This document shows, piece by piece, positions 1-5,892 of a DNA stretch of 6,889 nucleotides. The stretch comes from Methanoregulaceae archaeon. GTDB taxonomy: Archaea; Halobacteriota; Methanomicrobia; Methanomicrobiales; Methanospirillaceae. The stretch lies in assembly GCA_028679275.1 (NCBI GenBank), contig JAJRBV010000143.1, forward strand, positions 1-6,889. Direction: 5' to 3'. A program made the translations under genes and the position numbers. The stretch's first letter is position 1; each line of letters begins with the position of its first letter. The notes below the pieces were generated by a model that worked only from the letters and a program-made list of their open reading frames with translations, had not been told where the DNA came from and ran no database searches.

Positions 1-2
1 GT

Positions 3-47
3 GGTCTTTTAGAGGAAGAATGCCCCAAGGTAATGACTGTCACATGA
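3..47 (+). CDS. Possible 3' end of an upstream gene (partial)
   Basis: An open frame enters from the left edge and ends at a TGA at 45-47, giving 14 residues ending in CPKVMTVT. The TGA overlaps the ATG at 44-46 as ATGA, an arrangement common in translationally coupled archaeal genes, and this is the main reason to list it. Too little is visible to assign a family. Another frame (VVF then TAG at 10-12) could equally be the real end of the upstream gene, so this is a weak call. Confidence 0.2.
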   Translation, partial: GLLEEECPKVMTVT

Positions 48-964
48 TTCCAGGCACAAAGGCCATATCAGTCATCGCGCTCCTGGTGATGTTCTGCCTT
101 TTTGCAGGCTGCAGCATGGACACAGGATCTTCCCCGGACCCTGATCTCCCTGCCGGCCCCCCTGTCAGAGCGACCGTGGCCGGGGTTATCGATGGTGATA
201 CCCTCCGGCTCTCGTTCCCTGACGGGAGAACGGAGACCCTCCGCATCCTCGGTATCGATACCCCTGAAGTAACCACGGGGGGAAACGATCCGGGAACTTT
301 TGATGGTATCACGGACCCGTGGCTCCTCTCGCAGTGGGGAAAGGAAGCGGCTTTGTATACCCGGTCGAGGCTGGACGGGCAGGTGGTCACGGTCGAAAGT
401 GACCGTGATGCAGGCACCCGGGATCCGTACGGGCGCCTGCTTGCAACCCTCACCCTCCCCGACGGATCTGATTACGGCGAAGAACTTCTCAGGCGGGGAC
501 TTGCGCGTGTCTACTCCCGGGAGACATTTTCCCGGAAAGATCGCTATCTCGAAATACAGCAGGATGCCATGGATGCCCGCACCGGGATCTGGAGCAGCCT
601 TGGACCGCTGCATGGATCTTCCGGGCAGATCGGGATCGCAGCAGTCCACTATGATGCCGCCGGCGATGACAGGGAGAACCTGAATGATGAATACCTCACG
701 ATCCGGAACACCGCCGCTAGCTCGGTTGACCTCACACGATGGCAGGTCAGGGATTCTGACGGTTTTGTCTACATTTTCCCTGCAGTCAGCCTCGCTCCGG
801 GCCAGACCCTTGACCTTCACACCGGGAACGGTACTCCCTCGGCAGGGGAGATCTTCATGGGTTCCCCGGTTCCGGTCCTCAACAATGATGGTGATACCCT
901 GACCCTCTCAGACAGGGGAGGAAAAGCCGTCTCTGCTTTCTCGTGGGGTCGATCAGGGTCGTAA
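44..964 (+). CDS. Secreted lipoprotein thermonuclease (SNase-like) with C-terminal lamin-tail-like domain
   Basis: Predicted Ca2+-dependent nuclease anchored on the outer face of the membrane. Residue numbers here count from the upstream in-frame ATG at 20. A hydrophobic signal segment ends in a lipobox, LFAGC, with lipid-acceptor Cys31. The SNase domain spans about 50-200 and keeps the expected residues: DGDT at 58-61, Arg75 in LRILGIDTPE, Asp80, Thr81, Glu83, and Arg139 in DPYGR. These match Arg35, Asp40, Thr41, Glu43 and Arg87 of staphylococcal nuclease, so activity is expected. Residues 203-310 look like a lamin-tail (LTD) beta-sandwich. I prefer the start at 44: the AGGAAG before ATG 20 is too close, whereas AAGGTAATGA at 27-36 sits well before ATG 44 and gives a normal short signal peptide with a Lys. 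It may serve in extracellular DNA degradation or nutrient scavenging (inference). It converges with the polymerase operon. Confidence 0.9.
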   Translation: MIPGTKAISVIALLVMFCLFAGCSMDTGSSPDPDLPAGPPVRATVAGVIDGDTLRLSFPDGRTETLRILGIDTPEVTTGGNDPGTFDGITDPWLLSQWGKEAALYTRSRLDGQVVTVESDRDAGTRDPYGRLLATLTLPDGSDYGEELLRRGLARVYSRETFSRKDRYLEIQQDAMDARTGIWSSLGPLHGSSGQIGIAAVHYDAAGDDRENLNDEYLTIRNTAASSVDLTRWQVRDSDGFVYIFPAVSLAPGQTLDLHTGNGTPSAGEIFMGSPVPVLNNDGDTLTLSDRGGKAVSAFSWGRSGS

Positions 965-970
965 ATCTGG

Positions 971-988
971 AAAAAAGGGCGGGAGCCC
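971..988 (-). terminator. Hairpin plus T6 terminator for the polymerase operon
   Basis: Read on the minus strand this is GGGC-TCCC-GCCC followed directly by six T. It lies about 95 bases past the polymerase stop codon and just beyond the stop of the convergent nuclease gene, the right place to end the leftward operon. On the plus strand the same hairpin has no T-run, so it should act mainly on the minus strand. Confidence 0.6.
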
Positions 989-1082
989 GACCTTCCGGAG
1001 TGATACGGGAGGCAGAATTCTCCCTGCTCTTCCCCAGGAATATACCGGCAGAGGATAACAGGGAAACCTCACTGGTTGCATG

Positions 1083-3044
1083 TCACGCCCGTGCCTGCTC
1101 AAAGGCAAAAGCGATCTCTTCCCATGCTTTCCCGAGCAGTTTCCTGTAGTACCCGCGGTCGAAGCGCTTTGCAACCCAGTCCAGTTCCACTGACCAGGTC
1201 CGGGCATCGGTCACTACGTACCCGATCTCCATCCCGGGTTCAACCCCGATTCCTGCCTGCGTGCACGCAGCAACGGCCGATGCTTCCGGGCACCGGCGCG
1301 AGTAGGCGATCCGGCTTACCTGCCGGCGGATAGCCATTGATGAGGGCGGAGCATCAGGGAGTCCGGCTGCCGCGTCCCGGTACATCCCCCGGATCTCCTC
1401 TTCAAGTGCCACCAGATCGGCACGCGTCCCTGCCTGCTTCATTACTGAGAGCATCGATTCCTGCATCGTCCGGACGTAGGGAGGGGTATCGCCGCGCCGT
1501 GCCATGATCCCGCGGACCTTGATCTCCCCTGTGCTGAGGCGCCCGTAGTAACGGTTGTAGGCTCCAAACCCGTCCGGCATGGGGAGAAAGACGATCCAGT
1601 CGTAAGAATCGAGCGTTGTATGAAGGCCGGTCTTCTCCTCGACCCGCACCTTTAATGCACCAGCGGGCCCCCCTTTAACCCAGAGGCAGTCCACGATGCC
1701 ATGCAGGACATCAAAGCCCATCTCTTCGGCACATTCCTTCGTCGTGAGCAGGATATCCCGGGCATGCCCGGTGATCTTCTCGTGCACCTCAATCTGCCCG
1801 AACTTTGCATTTTTATACCCGGTATACCCGAAACAGGTCACGAGCATCCACTTCAGGATCGAGTCGATCCCGGCATAGGAGGGATCTGACACTTTCCGCG
1901 CCTTGATCTCCTTCCGGAGTTCAAGAAGCGGTCCGAGCACCAGGGGCAGGAAACCCTTCCGTTCAGGATGGGTAAGGGTCTCGGGAGAGAGGTTATACGA
2001 AACGATGATGGAGGGATAGAGCGAGGTGAAGTCAATCTCAGACACCTCATCGTAGAGTCCGGGCACCGGCTGGAACATCATCCCCCCGCGGTCGGCTGCC
2101 TTCAGGTCGCAGAACCGCCGCACGGCCTCTGGATCACTTTTGCGGAAGGGAACGGCAATGCCCAGCCTCAATGCCTCGTAGACCTCGTATGCCGAGATCA
2201 GCGTGCCCGAGGTGAAACGGGCGGTGAGGTTCGGGGCAAGCCCGGTGAGACGGGCGCCAAGGATGATACCGGCAAGGCCGCTCTCGCGGTAATGGAAGCT
2301 CTGAGTGGTGTCGATCAGGATCCTGCCGTCCGGGATGAGGGAGCCTGCCCGGTACTCGGTCTTCCCGTAGCTCCAGTACGATCGCTCTGCAAGCTTCCGG
2401 TACCTGCCGCTCCTGCTGAACGGGAGCACGATACCCTGTCGTTCTGCCGAGGAAAGAATGCGGGGCAGCCAGAGGTCAGAATGGGGGAAAAGCATGACAT
2501 GGGGGTCGATGGCGGTAATAAGGCCAGCAAGGTCGGCAAGGATCACCGGCTCCTCCCCGGTGAGAAGATCACGGCGCTCGTGTACCACCTCAATGGAACG
2601 GACAGGGTCCCTTCCGAAGGGGATGCCCCCGATACGTATCTCGATGACCCTGAACGGGAGCAGGGGGAGATCCGGGGAGAACCTGGACTCTCCCTCATCG
2701 CAGCAGGGTACGCGGCCCTGCCCGGCCAGGTACCGATGGTCAGGTCGCAGGTCGACATTGTAGAGTTCAGCGGCAAAATCGGTCTGCCGCTCGATTGCCA
2801 TGGCAACCTCCCTCCCGGCAGGGACAACGTACCCGTCGCATTCGCCATGAACGGTCCGGAACGTGCGTTCCTCGGCCCCGTATGCCGATTCCAGTGCCTC
2901 GAGGAGCTCCCAGTGAGCAGCCGGGTCTGCAAGGTGCAGGTAAAAGGAGGGGGTGCAGGGGACGGTATGGTGGCGGGTGGCCCCGTTGCGGGTGAGCTCC
3001 CAGATCTCAACCGCATCACGGCCGCAGGTATCAGTGATCCACAT
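1083..3044 (-). CDS. polB2: Family B DNA polymerase, PolB2 type, with degenerate exonuclease and polymerase motifs
   Basis: 653 residues, shorter than the roughly 780 of replicative archaeal PolB. Motif A is intact (Asp338 in [10 protein letters not shown], 338-347). Motif B is recognisable but altered: Lys398, then [12 protein letters not shown] at 405-416, with the usual Asn-Ser replaced by Val402-Thr403. Motif C, normally YGDTDS, reads HGIVDC at 448-453: the first Asp is Ile450 and the second, Asp452, remains. The thumb motif [13 protein letters not shown] (509-521) is present. The exonuclease region (about 130-300) has lost its acids: Exo I reads VIE at 133-135 and no Exo II or III Asp is evident. 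This pattern fits PolB2, a group described as having disrupted catalytic motifs. Asp338 and Asp452 match the two main metal ligands of RB69 polymerase, so slow or translesion synthesis remains possible. The start has a strong GGGAGGGGAAGT site just upstream and overlaps the preceding gene by 14 bases. Confidence 0.92.
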   Translation of the reverse strand: MWITDTCGRDAVEIWELTRNGATRHHTVPCTPSFYLHLADPAAHWELLEALESAYGAEERTFRTVHGECDGYVVPAGREVAMAIERQTDFAAELYNVDLRPDHRYLAGQGRVPCCDEGESRFSPDLPLLPFRVIEIRIGGIPFGRDPVRSIEVVHERRDLLTGEEPVILADLAGLITAIDPHVMLFPHSDLWLPRILSSAERQGIVLPFSRSGRYRKLAERSYWSYGKTEYRAGSLIPDGRILIDTTQSFHYRESGLAGIILGARLTGLAPNLTARFTSGTLISAYEVYEALRLGIAVPFRKSDPEAVRRFCDLKAADRGGMMFQPVPGLYDEVSEIDFTSLYPSIIVSYNLSPETLTHPERKGFLPLVLGPLLELRKEIKARKVSDPSYAGIDSILKWMLVTCFGYTGYKNAKFGQIEVHEKITGHARDILLTTKECAEEMGFDVLHGIVDCLWVKGGPAGALKVRVEEKTGLHTTLDSYDWIVFLPMPDGFGAYNRYYGRLSTGEIKVRGIMARRGDTPPYVRTMQESMLSVMKQAGTRADLVALEEEIRGMYRDAAAGLPDAPPSSMAIRRQVSRIAYSRRCPEASAVAACTQAGIGVEPGMEIGYVVTDARTWSVELDWVAKRFDRGYYRKLLGKAWEEIAFAFEQARA

Positions 3045-3246
3045 ACTTCCCCTCCCGGGCTTTCAGGATCTCGATGAAGACAGAGAAGAGGGCCGCCTCG
3101 AGAGGATCGTCAAATGCATAGAAACCCTCGCTTGCATGCCTCCTGGCCATCCGGACGACCATGAGCGCTGCTTCCCCATCGGCTCCCGGAAGCGACCGGG
3201 CCACACGCTCCCAGCGCCCGGTGATCTCCTTTACCCCCATGCGCAC
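3031..3246 (-). CDS. Small helical protein of unknown function in the polB2 operon
   Basis: 71 residues from a GTG start, or 69 from the ATG at 3240. I recognise no family. It is rich in Ala, Arg and Glu, lacks Cys and membrane segments, and reads as two or three amphipathic helices (for example EAALMVVRMARR and PLEAALFSVFIEILKAREG), separated by a short acidic/aromatic stretch, GFYAFDD. It lies 20 bases after the RecA-like gene, and its last 14 bases overlap the start of the polymerase gene, so translation of the two is probably coupled. GGAG lies 10 bases before the GTG and 16 before the ATG, slightly favouring GTG. Its fixed position between a RecA-fold protein and a polymerase suggests an adaptor or subunit role, which is inference only. 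Confidence 0.7.
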   Translation of the reverse strand: MRMGVKEITGRWERVARSLPGADGEAALMVVRMARRHASEGFYAFDDPLEAALFSVFIEILKAREGKYVDH

Positions 3247-3266
3247 GCTCTCAAAGCTCCGTCCCG

Positions 3267-3794
3267 TCAGAATCCCTCCAGGGTGGTCTGGTCCCGCGGG
3301 AGGCCGGAAGGGTGCCGCACCGGCCCGCCACGGCGGGGTCTCTGCAGGGTCGGAAACGCTGTCGGAGAGAGTGAGAAGAACCGGTCTGCCCCGTCTGCAA
3401 CGAGGGAGAAGGAAGAGTCGGGGGCAGGGGTGTACAGCACCACTGCAGCGTTCTGCCCTGCCCCCTTCAGTGCCTGCGCTACCTGGGGGATAGTCTCCTC
3501 CCCTGATCCTTCGTACAGTCCCGGGTCATGCTCGACAAAGATGATGGTGTGGTAGGATTCCCGGAGGATGGTGAGGAGCTGGAACGCAGTGAATGCCCTC
3601 CGTACCTCGATGGTGACCGACCTGCGGTTGATCCCGGAAAGGAGCCGTGAATAGTTCCCGCTGACGAAAAGGAAGAGGAACCGCCGCAGGACCGGGTTAT
3701 CGTTGAGACCTGCCAGCACGAGATCCTCAGGTGCAACGAGCGCCGCAAATGTCCCGGTTCTCAGGGTGACCGTTGGGTGCAGGTCAAATTCCAT
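3267..3794 (-). CDS. RecA/RadA-fold protein without a visible Walker A, first gene of the polB2 operon
   Basis: 175 residues. The centre resembles a RecA/KaiC-type ATPase core: a hydrophobic strand ending in acids, HTIIFVEHD (82-90), in the Walker B position; a helix; a second strand, AAVVLYTPA (116-124); and an aD-type ending, LVADGADRFFSL (131-142). No GxxxxGK(S/T) P-loop is visible, so ATP hydrolysis is doubtful and the protein may be a structural RecA paralogue. The tail after 150 is Arg/Pro/Gly-rich and probably disordered. The ATG at 3794 follows GGTGGT at a suitable distance. The frame is open for 24 codons upstream without a usable start codon, so this start is the best available. The family assignment rests on strand and motif pattern, not on strong identity. 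Its place ahead of the small protein and PolB2 implies function with the polymerase. Confidence 0.78.
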   Translation of the reverse strand: MEFDLHPTVTLRTGTFAALVAPEDLVLAGLNDNPVLRRFLFLFVSGNYSRLLSGINRRSVTIEVRRAFTAFQLLTILRESYHTIIFVEHDPGLYEGSGEETIPQVAQALKGAGQNAAVVLYTPAPDSSFSLVADGADRFFSLSPTAFPTLQRPRRGGPVRHPSGLPRDQTTLEGF

Positions 3795-3870
3795 TGCAGG
3801 TACACCACCTGTTCCACCGCTCCATAAGGGTGCAGAGCACGTGGTGCGAAAGTGGGATCGATACCTTCAT
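3784..3870 (-). CDS. Possible 28-codon leader ORF overlapping the start of the RecA-like gene
   Basis: An ATG at 3870 opens a 28-codon frame ending at a TGA (3786-3784) just inside the RecA-like gene. AGGAAGG stands immediately before the ATG, rather too close for an ideal ribosome site. If the TATA-like element at 3908-3915 is used, transcription would start near 3887, so this would be the first ATG in the message. The peptide begins MKVSIPLSHH and contains Cys and Trp residues near its end (RWNRWCTC). It may be a regulatory leader peptide, a tiny protein, the displaced N-terminus of the RecA-like protein, or chance. Confidence 0.25.
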   Translation of the reverse strand: MKVSIPLSHHVLCTLMERWNRWCTCNGI

Positions 3871-3899
3871 ACCTTCCTGGAAAACGAAAATTTAGAGCC

Positions 3900-3925
3900 T
3901 GATTAATAATTTAAACCTTTATTGA
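3900..3925 (-). promoter_or_regulatory. TATA-like promoter of the polB2 operon
   Basis: On the minus strand the sequence reads AATAAAGGTTTAAATTATTAA, an A/T-rich island in GC-rich DNA, with TTTAAATT (3915-3908) as the likely TATA box and the purine-rich AAAGG before it as a BRE-like element. Predicted initiation is about 25 bases on, near 3887. A second A/T patch at 3885-3897 (CTAAATTTT on the minus strand) is an alternative TATA box that would start the message near 3866, inside the leader ORF. Confidence 0.45.
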
Positions 3926-4006
3926 CTATTTCAGGACGAAGTAAGACCGGAGTGTCCGCTGGCGGGATCTCTGATCGATGATGAGAAACACGGGTGAACG
4001 GGGTAA

Positions 4007-4018
4007 TAAAAAAGGAGG
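4007..4018 (-). terminator. T-rich terminator after the four-Cys protein gene
   Basis: About 40 bases past the stop codon at 4052 the minus strand reads CCTCCTTTTTTATT. An imperfect stem between GGGG and AATCCCC precedes it. A T6 run in this position fits an archaeal terminator and separates this gene from the polB2 operon promoter downstream. Confidence 0.45.
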
Positions 4019-4051
4019 GGATTCCGGATTTAACCGCCACAATACCCCGGT

Positions 4052-4186
4052 TCATGCCTTTTTCCGGAAGGTGCGGGAAGGGCAGCGTTCCGCTTCGCGG
4101 CCTGCAGGGACAGGACCATTGATCGTGCAGATCCCCTCGCCTTCGTTTTTTGGTGTGTAAAGGAAACAATCAGCACAGGTGGGCAT
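4052..4186 (-). CDS. 44-residue four-cysteine protein, resembling small Fe-S subunits of glycyl radical enzymes
   Basis: Translating the minus strand from the ATG at 4186 gives 44 residues with Cys4, Cys7, Cys20 and Cys35: TCADCFLYTP near the start, GEGICTINGPVPAGREA in the middle and RCPSRTFRKKA at the end. The pattern CxxC-x12-C-x14-C, with Gly shortly before the third Cys, is like that of the small subunits of benzylsuccinate synthase and 4-hydroxyphenylacetate decarboxylase, where such Cys residues bind a [4Fe-4S] cluster. That likeness is by pattern only, and no radical enzyme gene is nearby. A zinc-binding role is an alternative. The spaced Cys residues, the basic C-terminal tail and the terminator behind it argue that it is a real gene. 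Overlapping frames on both strands here show no such features. No strong ribosome site is seen (only AAAGG about 15 bases upstream), so a short-leader message is possible. Confidence 0.82.
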   Translation of the reverse strand: MPTCADCFLYTPKNEGEGICTINGPVPAGREAERCPSRTFRKKA

Positions 4187-4205
4187 GGAGATTGGATTGC
4201 CTTTG

Positions 4206-4217
4206 CCCCTTATGTAG
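4206..4217 (-). promoter_or_regulatory. Weak TATA-like element for the four-Cys protein gene
   Basis: The minus strand reads CTACATAAGGGG here, with its centre about 25 bases before the ATG at 4186, which would give a nearly leaderless message. A second candidate, TACTATATT, lies at 4298-4290 and would give a leader of about 80 bases. Neither is decisive. Confidence 0.22.
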
Positions 4218-4301
4218 ATTGCGGGCGTTGGCCGATCCGGCTTCCTTGTAACCAGGATCCCCGTATGGTATTTCGTTTTGTATCGCCGGAATATAGTACC
4301 T

Positions 4302-4322
4302 CCCGGAAATAATGCTTATGTT
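4302..4322 (+). promoter_or_regulatory. Likely TATA-like promoter of the membrane cytochrome-like gene
   Basis: CCCGGAAATAATGCTTATGTT holds a purine-rich BRE-like part and an A/T-rich TATA-like part, about 25-30 bases before the ATG at 4344. No clear ribosome site precedes that ATG, so a leaderless or short-leader transcript fits. The 157 bases between the two divergent genes (4187-4343) hold nothing else that I can support. Confidence 0.35.
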
Positions 4323-4343
4323 GCCGCGTGCAGAGAATAGAGC

Positions 4344-5126
4344 ATGCATATGCAAAAGCTCTGTTTCCTGATAATAATCCTGCTTTTTGCCATTACCGGC
4401 GTTGCAGCAGCCCATCCGCCTGCACGGATAGAGCTGACCTATACTGAGCAATCCGGGGAACTCGGGACGACCATAACCCATAATGTCGCCGATCCGGCCA
4501 CGCACTTCGTCAGGGAGGTTGTAATCCGGAAAAACGGCGAGGTTTACGCCAGCGAGAATTTTACCGGCCAGCCTTCCCCGGATATTTTCACATACCGGTA
4601 CCAGATTCCCCTGAGCCCGGGGGATGAGGTCACTGCAACCGCTGATTGCAATATCGGCGGATCCGTTACTGCCCGGTTGTCTGTCATGCCGGGGCAGACC
4701 GGATCCAGCTCCCGGGCACCTGGCACGACACCCCTCTGGGTGTATCATGCCGTCCTGATGGCTGCCGGGATTCTCTGTATCATGGCTGCAGGGCTCATGC
4801 CTGTCTGGGGAAAGCGTATTATAGGCTGGTACCGTCTGCATATCGTGACCGCTGTTGCCGGGATAATCTTCCTCATCCCTGCGGTCATCCTTGTGTTCAG
4901 GGTCTCCTACCTTTCCGTAAGTCCTGAGGTCTTTGCTGTCCATATCATCCTCGGCCTCCTCCTGATTGTCACCCTCTTTGCAGCACTCCTCCTTGCTGTC
5001 ATCCGGAACAGGTCCGGGCCGCGGAAGGCAGCCGTCAGGAAAGTTCATCTCTGGGCAGGCCGTGCTTTTATCGTGCTCGTTTTGATTAATATCCTCACAG
5101 GTCTTTTTTCGGTCGGGGTTATCTGA
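4344..5126 (+). CDS. Membrane protein: secreted beta domain fused to a four-helix cytochrome b561-like module
   Basis: 260 residues. A signal peptide (1-23) ends in AAA, followed by a domain starting HPPARIEL (24-112). Its pattern (ITHNVADPATHFV, VVIRKNGEVY, SPGDEVTATADC) resembles the SoxZ/desulfoferrodoxin-like beta-sandwich of extracytoplasmic redox proteins, with His24, His46, His54 and Cys102 as possible ligands. After a Ser/Gly/Pro linker come four membrane helices, about 133-153, 163-186, 188-210 and 222-256. Each has a His near its start: His135, His166, His190 and His225. With the N-terminal domain outside, His135/His190 fall on the outer side and His166/His225 on the inner side, the geometry of diheme cytochrome b561. 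Predicted role: electron transfer across or along the membrane to an outside substrate. Heme binding is inferred. Start is ATG 4344 or in-frame ATG 4350. It appears to be a single-gene unit. Confidence 0.82.
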   Translation: MHMQKLCFLIIILLFAITGVAAAHPPARIELTYTEQSGELGTTITHNVADPATHFVREVVIRKNGEVYASENFTGQPSPDIFTYRYQIPLSPGDEVTATADCNIGGSVTARLSVMPGQTGSSSRAPGTTPLWVYHAVLMAAGILCIMAAGLMPVWGKRIIGWYRLHIVTAVAGIIFLIPAVILVFRVSYLSVSPEVFAVHIILGLLLIVTLFAALLLAVIRNRSGPRKAAVRKVHLWAGRAFIVLVLINILTGLFSVGVI

Positions 5127-5146
5127 AATGGCGGGGATGAGCGGAA

Positions 5147-5190
5147 CATTATTTTCCGGGCATGTTTATTCAGGGAACAGAGGAAGTGAT
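5147..5190 (+). promoter_or_regulatory. Promoter and ribosome binding site of wrbA
   Basis: A TATA-like ACATTATTTT (5146-5155) lies about 45 bases before the wrbA ATG, and predicted initiation falls near 5177. GAGGAAGTGAT (5180-5190) then closely matches the archaeal ribosome site GGAGGTGAT, five bases before the ATG, and fixes the start at 5196. The spacing suggests wrbA has its own promoter rather than depending on the upstream membrane gene. Confidence 0.45.
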
Positions 5191-5195
5191 CCGAT

Positions 5196-5813
5196 ATGAC
5201 GAAAGTTCTGATTCTCTATTACTCGCTGTACGGTCATATCCACCGGATGGCGGAAGCAGTTGCCGAAGGGGTCAGGGAGGTCCCCGGCTGCGAGGCGGTG
5301 GTAAGGCGGGTGCCTGAAACCCTCCCCCCGGGAGTACATGAAAAGATGGGAGCAGGGGATTTCCAGAAGGAGTTTTCACGTGTTCCGGTCTGTACAATTG
5401 AGGAACTGGGGGAAGCGGATGCGGTCATATTCGGGACACCGACGCGGTTTGGGAATATGTGCGGGCAGATGCGGCAGTTCTTCGATGCCACGGGAAAACT
5501 CTGGGGTGCCGGGGCGCTTGTCGGGAAGCCAGGGAGTGTCTTTACGAGTTCTGCAACCCAGCACGGCGGGCAGGAGTCAACCATTCTCTCCGTTCACACC
5601 ACGCTCCTTCATCACGGCATGATCATTGTCGGGCTCCCTTATACATTCGAGGGGCAGAGCAGGCTTGATGAGATTACCGGAGGGAGCCCGTACGGGGCAT
5701 CCACTATTGCAGGAAACGGCCCGGACATCCGGTGGCCAAGTGAGAACGAACGGGCTGCTGCCCGGTACCAGGGCAGGTACGTTGCCCAGATTGCCCGGAA
5801 ACTGGCGAAGTGA
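5196..5813 (+). CDS. wrbA: NAD(P)H:quinone oxidoreductase, WrbA family flavoprotein
   Basis: 205 residues, the normal length for WrbA. This is a cytoplasmic tetrameric FMN enzyme that reduces quinones by two electrons and is linked to protection from oxidative stress. The flavodoxin-like phosphate-binding loop is near the N-terminus ([16 protein letters not shown]). Other WrbA hallmarks are [16 protein letters not shown], the FMN-contacting [10 protein letters not shown], the strand MIIVGLPY, and the C-terminal [12 protein letters not shown] followed by [17 protein letters not shown]. All expected parts are present, with no sign of truncation. In archaea the natural electron acceptor is uncertain; archaeal WrbA proteins have also been considered for reduction of other quinone-like or flavin substrates. 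The neighbouring cytochrome-like gene on the same strand, 69 bases upstream, makes a shared redox role possible but not shown. Confidence 0.95.
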   Translation: MTKVLILYYSLYGHIHRMAEAVAEGVREVPGCEAVVRRVPETLPPGVHEKMGAGDFQKEFSRVPVCTIEELGEADAVIFGTPTRFGNMCGQMRQFFDATGKLWGAGALVGKPGSVFTSSATQHGGQESTILSVHTTLLHHGMIIVGLPYTFEGQSRLDEITGGSPYGASTIAGNGPDIRWPSENERAAARYQGRYVAQIARKLAK

Positions 5814-5815
5814 GA

Positions 5816-5892
5816 GGGCCGGCCCGGTCCCTTATGAGAAAAGGACTTCCTCTCCTCTTTCTCCCCTGGATCCGGTTCTTCCGATCATTTTT
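5816..5892 (+). terminator. Weak terminator region between convergent wrbA and proline dehydrogenase genes
   Basis: Two bases past the wrbA stop lies a perfect ten-base palindrome, GGGCCGGCCC (5816-5825), then a pyrimidine-rich stretch and a T5 run at 5887-5891. The hairpin and T-run are about 60 bases apart, so this is not a classical intrinsic terminator, but the T-rich end alone may stop archaeal polymerase. The minus strand has only a short TTTT here for the convergent gene. Confidence 0.25.

Noticed and set aside
68..820. Minus-strand frame (250 codons) opposite the nuclease gene
   Set aside because: It lies opposite the clear SNase motifs and encodes an Arg/Gly-rich product with no family features.
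1968..3077. Long plus-strand frame (369 codons) opposite the polymerase gene
   Set aside because: It is antisense to the conserved polymerase motifs, and its product is Gly/Pro/Glu-rich with no recognisable fold.
3978..3984. ATGATGA matching a C box of an archaeal C/D-box small RNA
   Set aside because: No D box (CTGA) lies at a suitable distance downstream on the same strand, and no D' or C' pair is visible. The only nearby CTGA is upstream.
3903..4169. 88-codon minus-strand frame over the intergenic region and the four-Cys gene
   Set aside because: It overlaps the four-Cys gene in another frame, has a low-complexity basic start and no domain pattern, and extends into the promoter and terminator region. 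The 44-residue frame has spaced Cys and a proper end.
4284..4307. Two CCGGAA copies in the divergent promoter region as a possible operator
   Set aside because: CCGGAA is frequent across the whole window because of codon use, so two copies are not evidence of a binding site.
4170..5048. Long open minus-strand frame (292 codons) opposite the membrane cytochrome-like gene
   Set aside because: The plus-strand frame has a signal peptide, transmembrane helices and patterned His. The minus product is an Asp/Gly/Pro-rich mix without a domain, typical of an antisense shadow in GC-rich DNA.
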